Notes: generated by a model from the sequence alone, not told the origin. DNA of 64,000 nucleotides from Pseudomonadota bacterium (GCA_005778355.1 SXON01000213.1:1-64000); one strand, 5' to 3'. Shown: positions 24,257 to 33,817, counted from the first letter of the stretch. Numbers and translations are program-made.

Positions 24257-27138
24257 TGAATCCCCGCTGGTTTGCGAGCAGTTTGATTGCGATGGGCCTC
24301 TTCATGGGGCCGTTCGCCTACGCCCAGGACGAGGGCGGCGAGGAAGAACCGCCGCCCGAGGAAGGCGAGGGGAGCAACCCGCCGCGCATCGGGCCGGGCG
24401 GCCGCAACATTCCTTTCCCCGGTGCCCGGGGCAAGGCGGCCGGCGAGGGCGGCGAGGGCGAGGGCAACTTTGGCCCTGGCGGCGGGGGCGGGGGCGGCGG
24501 CGGTCCCGGCGGTCCCGGCGGTCGGCAAGGCGGCCCCGGCGGTCGGCAAGGCGGCCCCGGTGGACGCCAGGATGGCGGCCCCGAGGGCGGGGAAGAAGGC
24601 GAGGGCGGTCCGGATGGGGGCGGCCCCGGCGGCCCGGGCATGGGCGGCAACCTCAGCCCCGAGGGCAAGCTCGGCGCGGCGCCCGACGGGGGCGGCACCA
24701 CGACGGTGAGCGCGCAGCGGGCGCCGTGCGTGGAGAGCAAGAGCAAGGTCACGATGGACTACGTCGATGCCCCGGTGGCCGACGTGGTGAAGTACATGGC
24801 CGAGATCACCTGCAAGAACTTCATCATCAAGGATGATCTGAGCGGGAAGATCACCATCATCAGTCACACCTCGGTATCTGTGGCCGAGGCCTACGAGGCC
24901 TTCCTCAGCGCGCTCGAGGTCACCGGCTACACCACGGTCACCGTGGGCAAGGCCACCAAGGTGGTGTCCACCTCTGAGGCCGCCAACGCGCCGTTGAAGG
25001 TCTACCAGTCCGACGACGAGCTCCCGTCCACCGACAACTTCGTCACCCAGATCATCCAGCTCGAGAACGTGCCGGTGTCCGAGATGGCGTCGGTGGTGAA
25101 GGAGCTCGCCGGCGCCAAGGTGCGGGTGGTGGCCTACTCGCCCACCAACACCCTGATCGTCACCGACTCCGCCTACAACATCCGTCGTGTCTACAAGATC
25201 ATCTCCCAGCTCGATGTGGCTGCGCCGAAGCAGAAAATCGAGGTGATGACGCTGAAGTACGCCACGGCGGCCGACGTCGAGAAGATCCTGGAGGAGGTGT
25301 ACGCGGTCAGCGCCACATCGTCGTCGTCGTCCTCGTCGTCGTCCAACTCGCGTAGCCGCGGCCGAAACAAGGAAACGGCGTCGGCGTCCTCCGGTGGCTC
25401 GGCCACCAGCGTGGGCAGCGAGGGCGCCTACATCGGCAAGATCATCAGCGACGAGCGCACCAACTCGATCATCGTGATGGCGAACGACGAGGCCATGGCC
25501 GACCTGAAGGGCCTGGTGGCGAAGATCGACGTCGACGTGGACCCCTCGAGCCGCTCGCAGATCCACGTGGTGTACCTGGAGAACGCCCAGGCCGAAGACG
25601 TGGCCAGCGTGCTCCAGAACCTCTCGCAGTCCACGAGCAGCACCAGCACCAGCTCGCGCTCCTCGTCTTCGTCGAGCAAGTCCTCGTCGAGCAAGTCCTC
25701 GTCGAGCAAGTCGTCGTCGGGCTCACGCAGTAGCGGCAGTTCGAGCGGCTCGTCCGGTTTCGGCGGCGGTTCCAGTCGCGGCGGCATGCCCGGCGGCCAG
25801 CAGGCCGGTCCTCCGGGCGGTGGTGGCGGCTTTGGCGGTCCCGGCGGCGGAGGCAGCGGCAGCACCGGCGTGACGGCCGCCTTCGACAGCGGGATGCGCA
25901 TCACCGCCGACGACAACACCAACTCTCTGGTAATCATCGCCTCCAACGAGGACTTCCGCATCATCAACACGGTGATCGAGAAGCTCGACATCATGCGTCG
26001 GCAGGTGTTCGTCGAGGCGGTGGTGCTCGAGATTGGCTCGGAGGACGAGTTCGACTTCGGCATCGGCTACCACATGGGGATTCCCGACGCCGACGGCACC
26101 CTCTCGGTCGCGGCGGCGGGTCTCAACGGCTCGTCGCTCAGCGTGGTCGATGGGCTCGGTCTCGCGGACTCGCTGTCCGGTCTCGCGATGGGCGTCTTCG
26201 GCGAGAGCTTCGACGTGAGCTACACCGACCCCACCACGGGCACCTCCGGCACGGTGTCCGTGCCCGCCTTCGGCATCGCCATCAATGCGCTCGCCTCCAA
26301 CGCGGGCGTCGACATCATCTCCAATCCCTCGCTGCTCATCGTCGACAACGAAGAAGCCAAGATCAACGTGGGACGCAACGTGCCCATGCCGGTGTCGAGC
26401 GGCACCTACAACAACGGCCAGTCGGTGGTGTCCTACGACCGCGAAGACGTGGGCATCGAGCTCACGGTCACCCCGCAGATCAACGAGGCCAACTATGTCA
26501 CGATGGAGCTCGCGCTCACCGTGGCCGAGGTCGAGGAAGACAGTAGCGGCCTCGACGTGACGCAGGCCGGCTTCATCACCTCGGAACGCGAGATGGAGAA
26601 CGTGGTCGTGGTGCAAGACAACCAGACCATCGTGATCGGCGGCCTCATCGGCAGCACCGCCACCCAGGTGGAGACCAAAATCCCCATTCTCGGTGATATT
26701 CCGCTCATTGGCGCTCTCTTCCGTGGCCAGCGCGACACCGAGCGCAAGACCAACCTGCTCATCTTCCTGACGCCCCACGTGATCAACGAGGCGGGCGACT
26801 TGGAGGAGGTCTACCGGATCAAGTGGGCGCAGCGCCAGGAGTTCATCCGCCGTTTCTACGGCAAGTCACGCGACGACCAGCAGAAGGAGATCCAGGCGAT
26901 CCTCGCCGGTTCGATGAACGTGATCGACCAGCCCTCGCAGTACCGCACCAAGTCCGCGCCGGTGGAGAAGAACACCACCATCGACCTCGGCGGCTCCTCC
27001 TCGACGACCACCATCTTGCCGCCCGACGGCACCGCGGGCGGGAGCTCCGGCACGACGACGCCCGCCGCGCCCAGCGAAGAGGGCGATCCCGGTGCCGACG
27101 TCCCGATCCCCGGCGAGCCCAGGGAGGGCGGCGAGTAA
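24256..27138 (+). CDS. gspD: Type II secretion secretin GspD with long Gly- and Ser-rich insertions
   Basis: A 960-residue outer-membrane secretin. Signal peptide 1-23 (cleaved after PFAYA) is followed by an unusual 130-residue Gly/Pro/Glu-rich segment with GGRQGGPGGRQ repeats, then N0-N3 domains from about residue 160 (VTMDYVDAPVADVVKYMAE, TNTLIVTDSAYNIRRV). Two Ser tracts, near residues 354-366 and 460-500, interrupt N-domain linkers. The secretin core holds FVEAVVLEIGSEDEFDFG, VDIISNPSLLIVDNEEAKI, GIELTVTPQI and IVIGGLI. It forms the gated channel through which folded proteins leave the periplasm. A 100-residue Asp/Thr/Pro-rich tail follows. The TAA overlaps the gspE ATG (TAATG). Confidence 0.95.
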   Translation: MNPRWFASSLIAMGLFMGPFAYAQDEGGEEEPPPEEGEGSNPPRIGPGGRNIPFPGARGKAAGEGGEGEGNFGPGGGGGGGGGPGGPGGRQGGPGGRQGGPGGRQDGGPEGGEEGEGGPDGGGPGGPGMGGNLSPEGKLGAAPDGGGTTTVSAQRAPCVESKSKVTMDYVDAPVADVVKYMAEITCKNFIIKDDLSGKITIISHTSVSVAEAYEAFLSALEVTGYTTVTVGKATKVVSTSEAANAPLKVYQSDDELPSTDNFVTQIIQLENVPVSEMASVVKELAGAKVRVVAYSPTNTLIVTDSAYNIRRVYKIISQLDVAAPKQKIEVMTLKYATAADVEKILEEVYAVSATSSSSSSSSSNSRSRGRNKETASASSGGSATSVGSEGAYIGKIISDERTNSIIVMANDEAMADLKGLVAKIDVDVDPSSRSQIHVVYLENAQAEDVASVLQNLSQSTSSTSTSSRSSSSSSKSSSSKSSSSKSSSGSRSSGSSSGSSGFGGGSSRGGMPGGQQAGPPGGGGGFGGPGGGGSGSTGVTAAFDSGMRITADDNTNSLVIIASNEDFRIINTVIEKLDIMRRQVFVEAVVLEIGSEDEFDFGIGYHMGIPDADGTLSVAAAGLNGSSLSVVDGLGLADSLSGLAMGVFGESFDVSYTDPTTGTSGTVSVPAFGIAINALASNAGVDIISNPSLLIVDNEEAKINVGRNVPMPVSSGTYNNGQSVVSYDREDVGIELTVTPQINEANYVTMELALTVAEVEEDSSGLDVTQAGFITSEREMENVVVVQDNQTIVIGGLIGSTATQVETKIPILGDIPLIGALFRGQRDTERKTNLLIFLTPHVINEAGDLEEVYRIKWAQRQEFIRRFYGKSRDDQQKEIQAILAGSMNVIDQPSQYRTKSAPVEKNTTIDLGGSSSTTTILPPDGTAGGSSGTTTPAAPSEEGDPGADVPIPGEPREGGE
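25640..25765 (+). repeat. Ser-rich tandem repeat in gspD
   Basis: Tandem copies of a 15-base unit related to tcgtcgagcaagtcc encode repeated SSSSK and continue into a SGSSSG-type stretch. It lies in a linker of the secretin N-domains. A similar tcgtcg run is at 25318-25352. Such runs can slip and change length in frame. Confidence 0.75.
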
Positions 27139-28847
27139 TGGCGATTCGGAGGGTCGGCCTCGAGGATCTGCTCGTCGAGTCGGGCGCCGATCCGCAGAAG
27201 ATTCGCGACGCCCGTCGTGAGTCTGAGCGCGGCGGGATCACCCTCATCGAGGGGATCGAGCGTGTGCACGCGGCGCCGCCGGCCATGGTGGCCCGCTCGC
27301 TCGCGCAGATGCTTGGCCTTCCTTTCCGCGACAGCATCGAGATCGACCGCGTGGAGGTCGATCTCGTTCGACTGATCTCGCTGGCCATGGCGCGAGAAGA
27401 GGGCTTCCTTCCGCTCTGGCGCGAGGGCGCCTTCGTGCGTCTCGCCATCGCGGAGGAGCGGGCCCTCGGCATCCTCGAAGACCTGCGTCTCTTGTACGGC
27501 GCCCCCGTCCGGCCCTTCGTCGTGCCGTCCGACGTGCTCCGCGATGCCACCAACAAGGCCTACGACCGCGCCTCCCGCTCGGCCAGCGCGGTGATGGACG
27601 AGATCGTCGAAGACGGCATCGACGACGACGCCGGGGATCTCAACCTCGCCGCCGACATCGTCGACGACCCCAACCAGGCGCCAATCATCAAGTTCGTCAA
27701 CTCGCTCCTGTCCCAGGCGGTGAAAGACCGGGCGAGCGACATTCACATCGAGCCCTTCGAGAAGGAGCTCGTCGTCCGCTTCCGCGTCGACGGCGTGCTC
27801 TACGAGATCGTGAAGCCGCCGCCGCGCTTGCAGGCGTCGATCGTTTCGCGCGTGAAGATCATGGCGGGCCTGAACATCGCCGAGAAGCGCATCCCGCAGG
27901 ACGGTCGCATCCGCACGCGCTTCGCGGGACGCGAGATCGACCTTCGCGTGAGCACCCTGCCGGTGCGGCACGGCGAGCGGGTCGTGATGCGTATTCTCGA
28001 GAAGGGAACAGTCTTCTCCCTCGACGGCGTGGGTATGGGTCGCGACACGATCGACGGGTTCCGCCACCTCATCCAGCGGCCCCACGGGATCTTGCTGGTC
28101 ACCGGTCCCACGGGCTCGGGCAAGACGACCACGCTCTACTCGGCGCTGGCCGAGATCAACGCGCCCGATCTGAACATCCTCACCATCGAAGACCCCATCG
28201 AGTACGAGCTCAGGGGCATCGGACAGACCCAGGTCAACCCGAAGATCGACCTGACCTTCGCCTCTGCGCTTCGCGCACACTTGCGGCAAGACCCCGACGT
28301 CATCCTGGTGGGCGAGATCCGCGACCGGGAAACGGCCGACAACGCCGTCCAGGCCTCGCTCACCGGCCACCTCGTGTTCTCGACGCTGCACACCAACGAC
28401 GCGGCCACGGCCTTCACCCGTCTCATCGACATGGGCGTGGAGCCCTTCCTGGTCACGTCTTCCCTCATCGCGGTGCTGGCGCAGCGGCTCGTCCGCAAGC
28501 TCTGTCCCAACTGCAAGGCGGCGTACGTGCCCACCGACGCCGAGCTCAAGGAGGCGGGCATCACGCGGGCCCGGATCGCCGGACACACCCTGTACAAGGC
28601 GATGGGTTGTCCCACCTGCCTTTCGACTGGCTACAAGGGTCGAAGCGGCATCTATGAGCTTTTGATGATCGACGACGAGATCCGGACGCTGGTGCTCTCC
28701 GGCGCGAGCGCCGTGGCGGTGTCGCGCAAGGCAAAGGAACTGGGGATGCGCTCCCTTCGTGACGACGGCATTCGCGTGGTCATGGAAGGCGGGACCTCGC
28801 TCGACGAGGTCATGCGTGTCACCCAAGAGGACGTCTCGGAGGCCTGA
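27138..28847 (+). CDS. gspE: Type II secretion ATPase GspE
   Basis: A 569-residue cytoplasmic AAA-type ATPase. An N-terminal GspE_N domain (residues 1-150) precedes the ATPase: SDIHIEPFEKELVVRFRVDG, VVMRILEKG, Walker A GPTGSGKTT near residue 323, the Asp box and TIEDPIEY, Walker B VILVGEIRDRETAD near 386, and the His box FSTLHTNDA. A CPNC...CPTC zinc motif lies at about residues 455-491. GspE hydrolyses ATP to drive pseudopilus assembly, docking on GspL and GspF. ATG 27138 shares bases with the gspD stop; the TGA overlaps gspF. Confidence 0.96.
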   Translation: MAIRRVGLEDLLVESGADPQKIRDARRESERGGITLIEGIERVHAAPPAMVARSLAQMLGLPFRDSIEIDRVEVDLVRLISLAMAREEGFLPLWREGAFVRLAIAEERALGILEDLRLLYGAPVRPFVVPSDVLRDATNKAYDRASRSASAVMDEIVEDGIDDDAGDLNLAADIVDDPNQAPIIKFVNSLLSQAVKDRASDIHIEPFEKELVVRFRVDGVLYEIVKPPPRLQASIVSRVKIMAGLNIAEKRIPQDGRIRTRFAGREIDLRVSTLPVRHGERVVMRILEKGTVFSLDGVGMGRDTIDGFRHLIQRPHGILLVTGPTGSGKTTTLYSALAEINAPDLNILTIEDPIEYELRGIGQTQVNPKIDLTFASALRAHLRQDPDVILVGEIRDRETADNAVQASLTGHLVFSTLHTNDAATAFTRLIDMGVEPFLVTSSLIAVLAQRLVRKLCPNCKAAYVPTDAELKEAGITRARIAGHTLYKAMGCPTCLSTGYKGRSGIYELLMIDDEIRTLVLSGASAVAVSRKAKELGMRSLRDDGIRVVMEGGTSLDEVMRVTQEDVSEA

Positions 28848-30079
28848 TGGCGGTCTTTGAGTACGTTGGCTTCGACGGGGCCGGTAAGTCGATCAAAGGC
28901 GTGATCGACGCCGACAACGCCAAGAGTGCGCGCGCGCGGCTCCGTAAGCAGGGGCTCTTCCCCACCGACGTGCACGAGCAACAGCAAGGCGGCGTCCGGG
29001 GACAAGGCCTGGCGGTTCAGGTTGACTTCTCCAAGTATTTCCAGCGGGTCACGCCCCAGGAGCTCTCCACGGTCACCCAGCAGATGAGCACGCTGGTGGG
29101 TGCGAACATCCCCATGGTCGAGGCCCTGTCCGCGCTCCTGGAGCAAACGGAGAACCCGAAGCTCAAGGCGGTCTTCACGGACATCCGGGAGAAGGTGAAC
29201 GAGGGCCACAGCCTCGCCAAGGCGATGCGCGCCCACCCGAGCGTTTTCGACGATCTCTACGTGAACATGGTCGACGCGGGCGAGCAGTCCGGAGCGCTCG
29301 ACGTCGTCTTCTCCCGTCTCGCTTCCTACACCGAGGCGAGCGTGGCGCTGCGCGGCAAGCTCATCGCCGCTGTCACCTACCCGATCATCATGACGCTCAT
29401 CAGCGGCGCCCTGGTGCTCGGACTCTTCACCTTCGTCATCCCGCGCATCCAGCGTATCTTCGAGACCTCGGGCAAGGAGCTCCCGTTGCTCACGCGGGTG
29501 ATCTTCGGCCTGTCGAGCTTTGTGCTCGACTACAAGTGGTATTTGCTCGTCGCCATCCCGCTCGTCGCCTACGGCGCCCGGCGTTGGTTCAAGTCGGCCA
29601 AGGGTCGTGCCTGGTGGCACCGGACGTCGTTGCGCATGCCGGTTTTCGGGCCGCTCAATCGCCTGGTGGCCGTGTCGCGTTTCTGCCGGACGCTCGCCAC
29701 GTTGCTGGTGTCCGGTGTCCCGATCCTCACCGCGCTCAACATCGCCCGCGCGGTGGTCGGCAACGACGTGGTGGCCGCCGCGGTCGAGCAGGCCTCGAAG
29801 AACATCAGCGAGGGCCAGTCGATCGCCGTGCCGCTCAAGGCGAGCGGCCAGTTCCCACCGATTGTCACGCATATGATCGCGATCGGTGAGAAGACTGGCG
29901 AGCTCGAGGCGATGTTGTCGAAGGTGGCCGACGCCTACGATCTCGAAGTGGAGAATACCGTCAATTCTTTCACTTCTCTCCTCGCGCCAATCCTCGTGGT
30001 GTTCATGGGTGTGGTGGTGGGCATCATCGCGCTCGCGGTCTTGCTGCCCATGTCCCAGATGGCCTCAACCCTCCGCTAA
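28847..30079 (+). CDS. gspF: Type II secretion inner-membrane platform protein GspF
   Basis: A 410-residue polytopic protein. It starts with FEYVGFDGAGKSIKGVIDADN, the family N-terminus, and has two T2SSF repeats (TVTQQMSTLVGANIPMVEAL and VSRFCRTLATLLVSGVPILT) and three transmembrane helices: about 175-200 (LIAAVTYPIIMTLISGALVL), 225-245 and 375-400 (VVFMGVVVGIIALAVLLPMS). GspF is the rotor-like core of the assembly platform. It overlaps gspE by TGATG and is followed by a 12-base gap before gspG. Confidence 0.96.
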   Translation: MAVFEYVGFDGAGKSIKGVIDADNAKSARARLRKQGLFPTDVHEQQQGGVRGQGLAVQVDFSKYFQRVTPQELSTVTQQMSTLVGANIPMVEALSALLEQTENPKLKAVFTDIREKVNEGHSLAKAMRAHPSVFDDLYVNMVDAGEQSGALDVVFSRLASYTEASVALRGKLIAAVTYPIIMTLISGALVLGLFTFVIPRIQRIFETSGKELPLLTRVIFGLSSFVLDYKWYLLVAIPLVAYGARRWFKSAKGRAWWHRTSLRMPVFGPLNRLVAVSRFCRTLATLLVSGVPILTALNIARAVVGNDVVAAAVEQASKNISEGQSIAVPLKASGQFPPIVTHMIAIGEKTGELEAMLSKVADAYDLEVENTVNSFTSLLAPILVVFMGVVVGIIALAVLLPMSQMASTLR

Positions 30080-30091
30080 GGGAGTTTTACA

Positions 30092-30523
30092 ATGGACAAG
30101 TCCCGTCTGCTCGCAAACAGCGCCCGTTCGCGCCGTGGCATGAGCCTCACCGAGATCATGGTGGTCATCGCGATCATCGGTATCGTCGGCAGCGTCATCG
30201 CCGTCAACGTCTTCTCTTTCCTCGACGACGCGGCGGTCGATGGCACCAAGATCCAGATCCGCAACATGGAGAAGGGGCTCATCGCCTACGCTGCGAAGCA
30301 CAAGGGCAAGTTTCCCAGCTCCTCCGAGGGGCTCGACGCCGCGAAGAAGTACTTTGGCGACAACGGCGAGGTGCCCGCCGACCAGTGGGGCAACCCCTTC
30401 CAGTACTCCTCGCCGGGTAGCCACGGCGACCACGCCTACGAGATCGTCTCGCTGGGCAAGGACGGCAAGGAAGGCGGCGAAGACGCCAACGCCGACATCC
30501 AGTCCTGGAACATGGACGAGTAG
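30092..30523 (+). CDS. gspG: Major pseudopilin GspG
   Basis: A 143-residue pseudopilin. The prepilin peptidase site is RRG/MSLTEIMVVIAIIGIVGSVI, with Gly at -1 and Glu at +5; Met rather than Phe is at +1. After the hydrophobic helix comes IQIRNMEKGLIAYAAKHKGKFPSS, the standard GspG consensus, then DQWGNPFQY and a C-terminal GKDGKEGGEDANADIQSW, the acidic calcium-binding loop. It polymerises into the pseudopilus. The gene has the strongest ribosome site of the operon (GGGAG 8 bases before ATG) and a free 12-base gap, which fits the need for many copies. Confidence 0.96.
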   Translation: MDKSRLLANSARSRRGMSLTEIMVVIAIIGIVGSVIAVNVFSFLDDAAVDGTKIQIRNMEKGLIAYAAKHKGKFPSSSEGLDAAKKYFGDNGEVPADQWGNPFQYSSPGSHGDHAYEIVSLGKDGKEGGEDANADIQSWNMDE

Positions 30524-30526
30524 CCG

Positions 30527-31237
30527 ATGAGGGCTCGCCGCGGCATCACCCTGGTGGAGATCATGGTCGCCCTCGCGGTGATCGTGATCGTCACCGCCGT
30601 GGCGATCCCCTCGATGGCGGCCGTCTTCGACCTCGAGCAGCGCGGCGCCGCCAAGCAGCTGGTCGACACCTACCGCCTGCTGCAAACCGAGGCGATGCTT
30701 CGCAATGTCAGCTTCCGCATCGGCTACAACCTCGACCGTCGCACCTGGTGGGTGGAGGTGGGCGAGCCAAGCGCGCTCATCTTCTCCGACCCCCGGGCCC
30801 GGGAGGACGCGGAACGGGAACGGCAGCGGAAGCTCAAGCACTTCACTCAGAAGGAGATCGCCAAGGGCGAGGCCGACGACATCGTCGACGACGGCGGCAA
30901 GTTCGCCGGGCTCGACACGCCCTTCTTCGAGACCAAGCACGAGCTCCCGGCCGACACGGCCTTCGCCTTCGTCTACACGCCGCAGTACGGCGACCCCGTC
31001 GTTCCTAGCGAGAAGCCGCCGGAAGACGCGGAAGACGAGCGCATCGTGTATAGCCACATCTTCCCCGATGGGACGATGGAGTACACCGTCGTCCGACTGG
31101 TCGATATCTACGACCCGGCAGACGGCTACACCCTGGAGGTCGAGCCCTTCAGTGGGCGCGTGACACTCGACACCGAGTTCTCCGAGGTGGGCGCCAACCA
31201 GAGCTGGATTCCGTCGGAGGCGCCGACCACCCGATGA
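30527..31237 (+). CDS. gspH: Minor pseudopilin GspH
   Basis: A 236-residue pseudopilin with leader MRARRG/ITLVEIMVALAVIVIVTAV, Gly at -1 and Glu at +5. The segment MLRNVSFRIGYNLDRRTWWVE and the late GYTLEVEPFSGRVTL fit the GspH beta domain. It is longer than E. coli-type GspH (about 170) because of an acidic Lys/Glu-rich insertion around residues 85-125. Minor pseudopilins cap the pseudopilus. It starts 3 bases after gspG, and its stop overlaps gspI (ATGA). Confidence 0.88.
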   Translation: MRARRGITLVEIMVALAVIVIVTAVAIPSMAAVFDLEQRGAAKQLVDTYRLLQTEAMLRNVSFRIGYNLDRRTWWVEVGEPSALIFSDPRAREDAERERQRKLKHFTQKEIAKGEADDIVDDGGKFAGLDTPFFETKHELPADTAFAFVYTPQYGDPVVPSEKPPEDAEDERIVYSHIFPDGTMEYTVVRLVDIYDPADGYTLEVEPFSGRVTLDTEFSEVGANQSWIPSEAPTTR

Positions 31238-31890
31238 GGCGCGCATTCACCCTCGTGGAGATCGTGATCGCGCTCGCGATCCTAGGCTTCTCGCTCGCCG
31301 TGCTGGTGGAGTCTGAGGCCGGCAGCGTGACGATGACCATCGAGAGCCAGCGAGTGCTCACCGGCAACGCCCTCGCCAACCAGAAGATGGCCGAGGTGCT
31401 CCTCCAACTCGAGGTCGACGGTTTCTCCGACACCGACAAGGGCGAGGAGGGCGACTTCCGTGACTTCGGCGCCGACGGTCTCTTTGGCGAGGCCATCGAC
31501 TTCGAGGGCGAATACGACGACTACGGCTGGGCGTGGACGGTGCGCGAGGTCGACATGCAGATGGGCGACGTGAGCAGCGCCATCTCCGACCTCCAGGGCA
31601 TGTCGGGCGAAGGAGACACCACCGACGGCAACCTCGAGGAGTCGCTCGGGGAGAGTGATCTGACGCAGTCGATGATGGGGAACATGCTCGGCGGCGATGC
31701 GCTCAACGAGATGCTGTCGCCCTGGATGCGCGAGGTGCGGGTGGTGGTGTGGTGGGGGGAAGACCCCGGGGATCTGGAGAGCGAGGAGCTGTGTGACAAT
31801 TGCGTGGAGCTGGTGACGCACGTGTTCAATCCCTCGGGCACCGTCGTCGCGACCGAGGGCGGCAGCGACACGCAGGAGGAGGAACCATGA
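31234..31890 (+). CDS. gspI: Minor pseudopilin GspI
   Basis: A 218-residue pseudopilin with a very short leader, MRRA/FTLVEIVIALAILGFSLAV. The residue before the cleavage site is Ala instead of the near-invariant Gly; Glu +5 is kept. The helix continues with VLTGNALANQKMAEVLLQLE, the GspI signature. The body is longer than the usual 120-130 residues owing to a Gly/Asp/Met-rich insertion (MGDVSSAISDLQGM...). GspI nucleates the pseudopilus tip with GspJ and GspK. Overlaps of 4 bases on both sides tie it to gspH and gspJ. Confidence 0.88.
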   Translation: MRRAFTLVEIVIALAILGFSLAVLVESEAGSVTMTIESQRVLTGNALANQKMAEVLLQLEVDGFSDTDKGEEGDFRDFGADGLFGEAIDFEGEYDDYGWAWTVREVDMQMGDVSSAISDLQGMSGEGDTTDGNLEESLGESDLTQSMMGNMLGGDALNEMLSPWMREVRVVVWWGEDPGDLESEELCDNCVELVTHVFNPSGTVVATEGGSDTQEEEP

Positions 31891-32600
31891 CGCTCCGCCG
31901 CGGCTTCACGCTGGTGGAAGTGGTCGTGGGGATCGGCATCCTCGCGCTCATTGGCACCATCACCTTCTCCACGATCGCCAGCGCCGCGATCACCCGCGAC
32001 GTGCTCGAAGAAGAAGACGCCGCGAACCAGTCGGCCCGCGTGGCGCTCGACCGCCTCGCCCGCGACCTGCGCCTGGCCTACCTCACCAAGAACGTGAGCG
32101 CGGTCAACACCTATGCCACGCAGTTCGTGGGACAGAACGGCGACCCCGACGCCATGTTCTTCACCACCCTGTCGCACCGGCGCATGTACGTGGACAGTCG
32201 GGAGTGCGACCAGACCGAGGTCACCTACTGGACCGAGCCCGACCCGACGCTCCCGGGCGCTTACGTGCTCCTGCGGCGCGAGGCCCCCCGCATCGACAAC
32301 GAGCCGGAAAAAGACGGCCTCATCGCGCCGCTGGCCTACCATCTGAAAGACGTGGAGTTCCGGTACATCAACCCGGAGAGCAACGAGTGGAAGGACGAGT
32401 GGGACACCAATGGCTCGGAGACCTCCGCGATGTTGCCGCGCGCCGTGCAGGTCTTGCTGGTGTTTCTCGTGCCCGACCCCGACGACGACACCCGCATGGT
32501 GGAGCGCCCCTTCGCGACCACGGTCATCCTGCACTACGCCAACAAGCTCACCCAGAAGTCGGAAGACGACGACGGTGACACCGGCGAGGAGAACAACTGA
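31887..32600 (+). CDS. gspJ: Minor pseudopilin GspJ
   Basis: A 237-residue pseudopilin starting at ATG 31887, which overlaps the gspI stop (ATGA) behind AGGAGG-rich sequence. Leader MTLRRG/FTLVEVVVGIGILALIGTI with Gly -1 and Glu +5. The body has SARVALDRLARDLRLAYL and a C-terminal strand region ending RPFATTVILHYANKL, typical of GspJ. It joins GspI and GspK in the tip complex. Its TGA overlaps gspK (TGATG). Confidence 0.9.
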   Translation: MTLRRGFTLVEVVVGIGILALIGTITFSTIASAAITRDVLEEEDAANQSARVALDRLARDLRLAYLTKNVSAVNTYATQFVGQNGDPDAMFFTTLSHRRMYVDSRECDQTEVTYWTEPDPTLPGAYVLLRREAPRIDNEPEKDGLIAPLAYHLKDVEFRYINPESNEWKDEWDTNGSETSAMLPRAVQVLLVFLVPDPDDDTRMVERPFATTVILHYANKLTQKSEDDDGDTGEENN

Positions 32601-33808
32601 TGCGGGCCGGTCGCGCGCGTAATCGCCGCAGCCGCGGGGGCATCGCCCTCATCGTGGTCACCGCCGCGTTGATGATCCTCACCACGCTGGTGGTCGACAT
32701 CGACTTCGGCACGCGCGTCCGGTTCATCTCGGCCACCCACAGCCGCGACGCCACGCAGGCCTACTGGATTGCCAACTCGGGCATGAGCCTGATGCGGCTG
32801 GTCCTGATGGGCAACAAGCAGCTCAACACCTACGTCAACTCGAACAAGACTCTCAAGGAGTACTTCTCCGAGTCGGGGCTCCCCACCAACGACCTGCTCC
32901 TCACGTACTTGCCCTTCATCAACACCGGCTTGCTCCGCATGATGTTCGTGGGCAACGGCGACCTCGATGAAGACGAGGTGACCGAGTACGCGCAGACGGG
33001 TGAGCTGAGCGAAGAAACCGTGGAGGAGTCGCGCCAGGGCGGCAGCTCCAAGTTCAAGAACCGGAACTTCCTCGACTTCGAGGGTGATTTCTCCGCCGAA
33101 GCCAACGGCGAGGACTGCAAGATCAACATTTCCGGGCTCGCCAGTCACACCGATCCGATCACCGAGGACCCCGTCTACGAGATGCTGGAAGCCCTGATGT
33201 CCGGTGAGGAGAACGAGATGTGGTTGCGCGAGCGCAACCTCCGCACCGAGGAGCTGGTGGGCAACCTCGCCGACTGGGTTGACAGCGACAACACCGTGGC
33301 GAGCGGCGCCGGTAGCTACGAGGACAACTACTACAACCACCTCGACAGCCCCTACGTGGCCAAGAACGCCCCCTTCGACAGCATGGAAGAGATTCGCCTC
33401 GTGGAAGGTTGGCAAGACTCGGTCTTCGAGCGCTGGGGCGACAAGATCACGATCTACGGCAGCAAGAAGATCAACATTGCCTGCACCGACCAGGAGATCA
33501 TCAAGATGATGCTCCGGGCCTGGGGCGGGATCTCCACCGACACCGAGGCCGAGTACGTGCTCACGGGCCTGGAGGCCTGGAAGGCAGACGGCAACGTGAT
33601 CGCGACGTGCACCGACTTCAAGAACGCAGTGCAAGAGAAAGCCGGCATCACGATGGACGAGGAATTCCTCAAGTACTGCACCAACAAGAACACCGTCTAC
33701 ACCGTGAAGTCCACCGGCAGCGTGGGCGACGTGATGGTCACGATCACTGCGGTGATCGACCAGGCATCGTCCGACGCCGGCCGCGTGAAGTACTGGCGGG
33801 TGGAGTAA
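32600..33808 (+). CDS. gspK: Minor pseudopilin GspK
   Basis: A 402-residue protein with leader SRGG/IALIVVTAALMILTTLVVDIDF. GspK lacks Glu +5 in the family, as here. The segment THSRDATQAYWIANSGMSLMRLVL and the NLADWVDSDN motif are typical (family: L-x-D-W-x-D-x-D). The C-terminal VYTVKSTGSVGDVMVTITAVI matches the last strand region. It sits at the tip of the pseudopilus and may push cargo. It overlaps gspJ and ends 9 bases before gspL. Confidence 0.92.
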   Translation: MRAGRARNRRSRGGIALIVVTAALMILTTLVVDIDFGTRVRFISATHSRDATQAYWIANSGMSLMRLVLMGNKQLNTYVNSNKTLKEYFSESGLPTNDLLLTYLPFINTGLLRMMFVGNGDLDEDEVTEYAQTGELSEETVEESRQGGSSKFKNRNFLDFEGDFSAEANGEDCKINISGLASHTDPITEDPVYEMLEALMSGEENEMWLRERNLRTEELVGNLADWVDSDNTVASGAGSYEDNYYNHLDSPYVAKNAPFDSMEEIRLVEGWQDSVFERWGDKITIYGSKKINIACTDQEIIKMMLRAWGGISTDTEAEYVLTGLEAWKADGNVIATCTDFKNAVQEKAGITMDEEFLKYCTNKNTVYTVKSTGSVGDVMVTITAVIDQASSDAGRVKYWRVE

Positions 33809-33817
33809 GGAGCCCCG

